DNA of 64,000 bases, from contig JARVZY010002399.1 of the NCBI GenBank assembly GCA_030686995.1, forward strand, positions 248,001 through 312,000. Reading direction: 5' to 3'. The notes under the pieces were generated by a model that saw only the letters and a program-made list of their open reading frames with translations, searched no databases and was not told the DNA's origin. Shown one piece after another: positions 60,601 through 64,000 of the stretch. The translations under genes and the position numbers were made by a program. The stretch is from Artemisia argyi (lineage: Eukaryota > Streptophyta > Magnoliopsida > Asterales > Asteraceae). Every line of letters begins with the position of its first letter. The first letter of the stretch is position 1.

Positions 60601-61627
60601 TAAGGGTATTTAGTCAATCTTAAACGCAACACCCTCTAACACGATAACACATTCACGAATAACCTTATCAACTTCTATTTCTATACCACTAGCTATTTCA
60701 ATCAAAATACTAGGTCTAAGTTCACTAAACTCAACACCCAATATTCTAGCAAATTCAGTAGTAGCAAAACAGTAATCCGCACCCGTATCAAATAATGTAG
60801 TAGCATAATGACCATTGAGAGAGAACGTACCAGTAACAATGTTCGGGTCTTGGCGCGCCTCGCTTGCATTCATTGTAAATGCCTTTCCCTTAGCTGCATT
60901 TCTATTAAACCCTTGTCCTTGTCCTCCTTCAATAGCCAGCTGATTCCCAGGCCGTCCAAACATTCCAACAAGTTTGGGACACCTGTTACGCAGATGATCA
61001 GTACTACCACACTCATAGCATGCCCTGCGATTAACCCCTGTGCCAACCGAGTTGATTGGAGTCGCTTGAGTAATCACTGCACGGCAGTCCTTAGCAAAGT
61101 GTCCAGGTTTGCCACACCTGAAACACACACGACATGGAGTGTTCTCGAGATGATGGTAACCACACTTAACATATCTAGGGGCATTACCCATATACCCCCT
61201 CTTCTCGTTATTACCAGTCATAGCCATAGAAACTATTCCCACATAACCTGCTGCCATCATAGGATCCGTTGCTACGAACCCCTTCCCTTTTCTTGCATTC
61301 TTATTGTCACCACTAAAACCAGCTGTCTTAGTAGCATCAACCTCCTCTCGCTTCTTCTCTCCCGACTTTGCCAGTGTTCCACTCCTAACCGCTTCATCCG
61401 TCAGTGCCCCAGCCTTTTGAATAGCACTTAGAAGCGTTGTTGGCTCAGTCGCCCTAACCATCGAGCGAATCTGTGGAACCAATCCACGGATATACCTCTC
61501 AATACGCTTTGTTTCAGGAGTTACTAGATAAGAAACCATCCTAGCTAACTCATGAAACCTATCAGTGTACCCCATATGATTAGCTCCAACCATAGTATGA
61601 TTCCACAACTCTTCTTCCAAGTCATAC
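60601..61627 (-). pseudogene. Tekay-type Gag C-terminal half and protease
   Basis: Contains GYTDRFHELARMVSYLVTPE and RIERYIRGLVPQIRSMV (Gag), two CCHC knuckles (CFRCGKPGHFAKDC, CYECGSTDHLRNRC; about 61000-61140) and the protease site LFDTGADYCF (about 60790). A stop lies at about 60610. The Gag part joins the N-terminal half at 63169-63628 across a solo LTR and a further internal deletion. Confidence 0.88.
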
Positions 61628-63163
61628 TGATGAGGCGAAAAATGATCCATTTTTAGGGGTTCAATTAAGCCCGGAATTGAATTTATTTGATCAAATATTA
61701 CCCTAAATCGTTCCTTTTGTGATTTTAGGTACTTTGGGAGTGAAATCTGGAAAAGGAAGCAATTCGAACGTTTTGGAGCATAAAAGTGAAGAAAACGGCA
61801 AAGTCTTAATTTTCCATGCTGGGAAAAGTACCTGACGGCGTCAAGAGGCTTTTCATGACGGCGTCAAGAGTAAAAGTGGTGACGGCCCAGAAGAAACGTG
61901 AAGGCGTCACCCAAGGCCGTCACGTGTTAACTTGTCAAAACTTGCGCGTGGAGTAGCTGATATTGTTTTGGTCATAACTTTTGCATACGAACTCGGATTT
62001 AGGTGATTCAAAAGCCCACGCGAAGAGGACGAAGAGATCTAAAATTTGGCAAAAAAATGGTCGTGACGCCATCAAGATGGGCCGACAGAAAACTTACCTA
62101 TAAATATAACATCATAACTTCACTTTTTAAAAGCCCTAAACCCTAAGGTCGATTCCTGGGTTTAGGTGGGTGTTTTTCTAGCAACTTAGAGGGTTTCAAT
62201 CACTCCACAAACATCATGTATTGGTTTGATGGTTCTATCTTAATTATGTTTTCCATTATCATTGTTGTTTGCTCTTCTTTGATGATGATTTGCTAATTCA
62301 CCTTGTGTCTACTTATGATTATGTGAAACTTGTATATAATTGATTAGATCTCATTGATTTCTTGTTGATGTTTGTGTCTATCTCCATCAATGAGGGCTTG
62401 TTGATGTGTGTGTCTAACTCCATCAATTAAGGCGTGACAACTTCAATAGATTTAGTTAGTTTAGTTTATAATTCTTGTTTCCTATTGATTCTTGTTTTGA
62501 TTGAATGTCTCATCAATGTTAGGCTTAAGAAAATTGGCAGACTTCCATAGGGTAACATGCTTGAACGTCTTAAGAAACATGAACCGATGTGTACTAGGTT
62601 TTTATGGTTGTATTTAATGCATGAGCGAATTCTAGTGATCCCATGTTAGGAGCTTCTTAGCCGGCTCGACATAGGAGTGAAGTTGGAGCTTATAGGATTG
62701 GGGAAGTAAGTACGCCACCCCATGAATGGTATTAAGGATTACAACCCGTCAATTAAAACAAGGTACAATTCAATAGGTAGAATTGGATAGCTAGCAAGGA
62801 GTAACATATCATAGGTAGACATGCTTCACTTATCTTGTAGAACCTTAGTTTATTTTCTTGTTTATTAGATTAATTAGTAGCTTTTGGGTTAGTTGATTAG
62901 CAAGTAATTCCGCCCACTCTCCCAATACCCGAGATTTTTACTTGCTTTTCATAAAATATAAAAACATAAAAAGAATCATCCTTCACCTTTAGACCTAGTT
63001 AGATTAATTTCAATCCTAACGACACTATTCCTAGCTGAACGATCAATTCCCCGGTACTTGTCATTATACTATACTACATCGATCAGGTACACTGCCTGGT
63101 GGGGGTTGTAAGCTTCTCAAGATCCCTTGAGAGGTAAAGCCTGGTGCAATCCCTACGCTACCA
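61628..63163 (+). mobile_element. TR-GAG-family solo LTR (1536 bp), target duplication CATAC
   Basis: Starts TGATGAGGCG and ends CTACCA, flanked by CATAC (61623-61627, 63164-63168). It is the reverse complement of the TR-GAG LTR type, so it is plus-oriented. TGACGGCGTCA boxes lie at about 61831-61870, with degraded ones to 62070, upstream of a plus-strand TATA box (CTATAAATATAAC, 62099-62111). The tRNA-Asp-like segment (63049-63082, minus strand) is slightly altered. No internal region is present. Confidence 0.9.
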
Positions 63164-63168
63164 CATAC

Positions 63169-63628
63169 CCAAGGCTGCAACTCATCCCCTAGCCTGAAGT
63201 TGCGTGTTCCACCAGGTCAACGCTTTGTTAACCAAAGAACTAACCGCATACTTAACTTTCTGGACCTCACTATATCCACTTATATCCATCACAGACTCCA
63301 TTTTCTCTATCCATCGAGTGAGTGCAATTGCACCACCCTTTCCATCAAATTCCTTAGGCTTACAGGCCATGAACTCCTTGTAAGTACACCCATTATTTCC
63401 GCCTCCTCCACTTCCAGCACCATCAGGATGAGCTCCACTGCCTAACTGCTTACTCAATTGAGTCACAAGTTCAGGCATTAAAGCTTCTAACTGGTGATTG
63501 ATCCTTTGCTGAAAGATAGGATTGCTATCCCCAATAATAGGTGTCGACTTCTTGGACTTCTTCGGTGTCTGGTAAGCTCCACTCATAGGTGACTTAGTGA
63601 TAGGTCGTCTTGGTTTCCTTGGCGCCAT
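63169..63628 (-). pseudogene. Tekay-type Gag N-terminal half
   Basis: Starts at ATG 63628 (MAPRKPRRPITKSP) and includes a basic N-terminus, a glycine-rich linker and the Gag core (FMACKPKEFDGKGG, ALTRWIEKMESVMDISGYS, KALTWWNTQLQARG). A TGA at 63182 interrupts it. The coding sense reaches the CATAC duplication of the solo LTR and resumes at 61627 after a deletion. Confidence 0.9.
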
Positions 63629-64000
63629 TTCCTAAACACGCAGGACAATAGAACCATTAGAGACCATTCACAAGATTCCACAATCTCCATAATCCTACTC
63701 AATCATCTACCACCCATCACATGAGGCACTCTCAATCATATAACCAAATAAACTCAACTCTACCACACATAAGCATATCACCATTGATTCAATGTAACAT
63801 TGGCTGTAGGTCCACATATTTCGTGATACATTTATAATTGTGTTGGCCACCGACAATTTTAGATGTATCCTTCCGCATGTGTACTTACTTCCAAAGCCAC
63901 ACCTAACAATAGTAACATCTTATAACAAATAGCACGCAATCAATTCTAACCAAAATATACTCCCATAATACACATAATATACACCAAAATATCCAAACTC
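63629..64000 (-). other. Tekay leader upstream of gag
   Basis: Noncoding sequence. The primer site and 5' LTR are not reached within the window. I see nothing else here. Confidence 0.6.

Noticed and set aside
1..64000. Host protein-coding gene
   Set aside because: All longer frames are explained by retroelement proteins or their antisense shadows; I found no other convincing coding stretch.

Overview
The window is a plant nuclear DNA segment made entirely, as far as I can see, of nested and rearranged LTR retrotransposons. I find no host gene and no tRNA, rRNA or CRISPR locus. The element lineages, tRNA-Asp and chromovirus-type signals, AT-rich leaders and gag proteins I recognise point to a dicot. 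From recalled resemblance of the gag proteins I think Asteraceae is most likely (an inference, not proven by the sequence).

Layout. (1) 1-15900 is a tandem array of a gag-only LTR element (TR-GAG type) on the minus strand: internal region, LTR A (4342-5747), second internal region, LTR B (14503-15900). The second copy's gag is split by a 3.9-kb solo LTR (8706-12588, target duplication TAATA). (2) LTR B abuts the integrase of an Athila-type Ty3/gypsy element on the minus strand: uninterrupted gag-pol 15901-20702, tRNA-Asp primer site 20981-20998, LTR 21004-24566. (3) That element sits in the pol gene of a plus-strand SIRE-type Ty1/copia element (24567-26545). (4) Exactly between codons for ...GST and NQE... 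of its reverse transcriptase, a 15.9-kb block (26546-42417) is inserted. It is a second copy of sequence lying farther right: the SIRE 3' region with two extra ORFs, the SIRE 3' LTR, and a Tat-type Ty3/gypsy gag-pol. This copy carries a complete 8-kb TR-GAG element (33455-41449, target duplication ACAAC). (5) The SIRE pol resumes at 42418, followed by the other copy of the SIRE 3' region (with a 3.15-kb solo LTR, 47059-50210, target duplication ATCAC), SIRE LTR 50947-52044 and Tat gag-pol 52045-55283. (6) A minus-strand Tekay/Del-type chromovirus (LTR 55284-57812, decayed pol and gag 57846-63628) ends the window. Its gag is split by a TR-GAG-family solo LTR in the opposite orientation (61628-63163, target duplication CATAC).

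The observations I rate highest are: in the SIRE element, a promoter-like cassette homologous to its own U3 core, placed before an ATG-less leader, a conserved 554-bp putative intron and an extra ORF, with a similar cassette before a second extra ORF; the scarless ectopic duplication that splits the SIRE RT; TR-GAG LTRs that carry an antisense copy of the 5' part of tRNA-Asp about 80-100 bases from a tRNA-Asp primer site; an array of palindromic TGACGCCGTCA boxes upstream of the TR-GAG TATA box; and exchange of the protease-like module between TR-GAG subfamilies. Relative ages follow from the nesting: Tat is oldest, then SIRE, then the duplication, then the later insertions.
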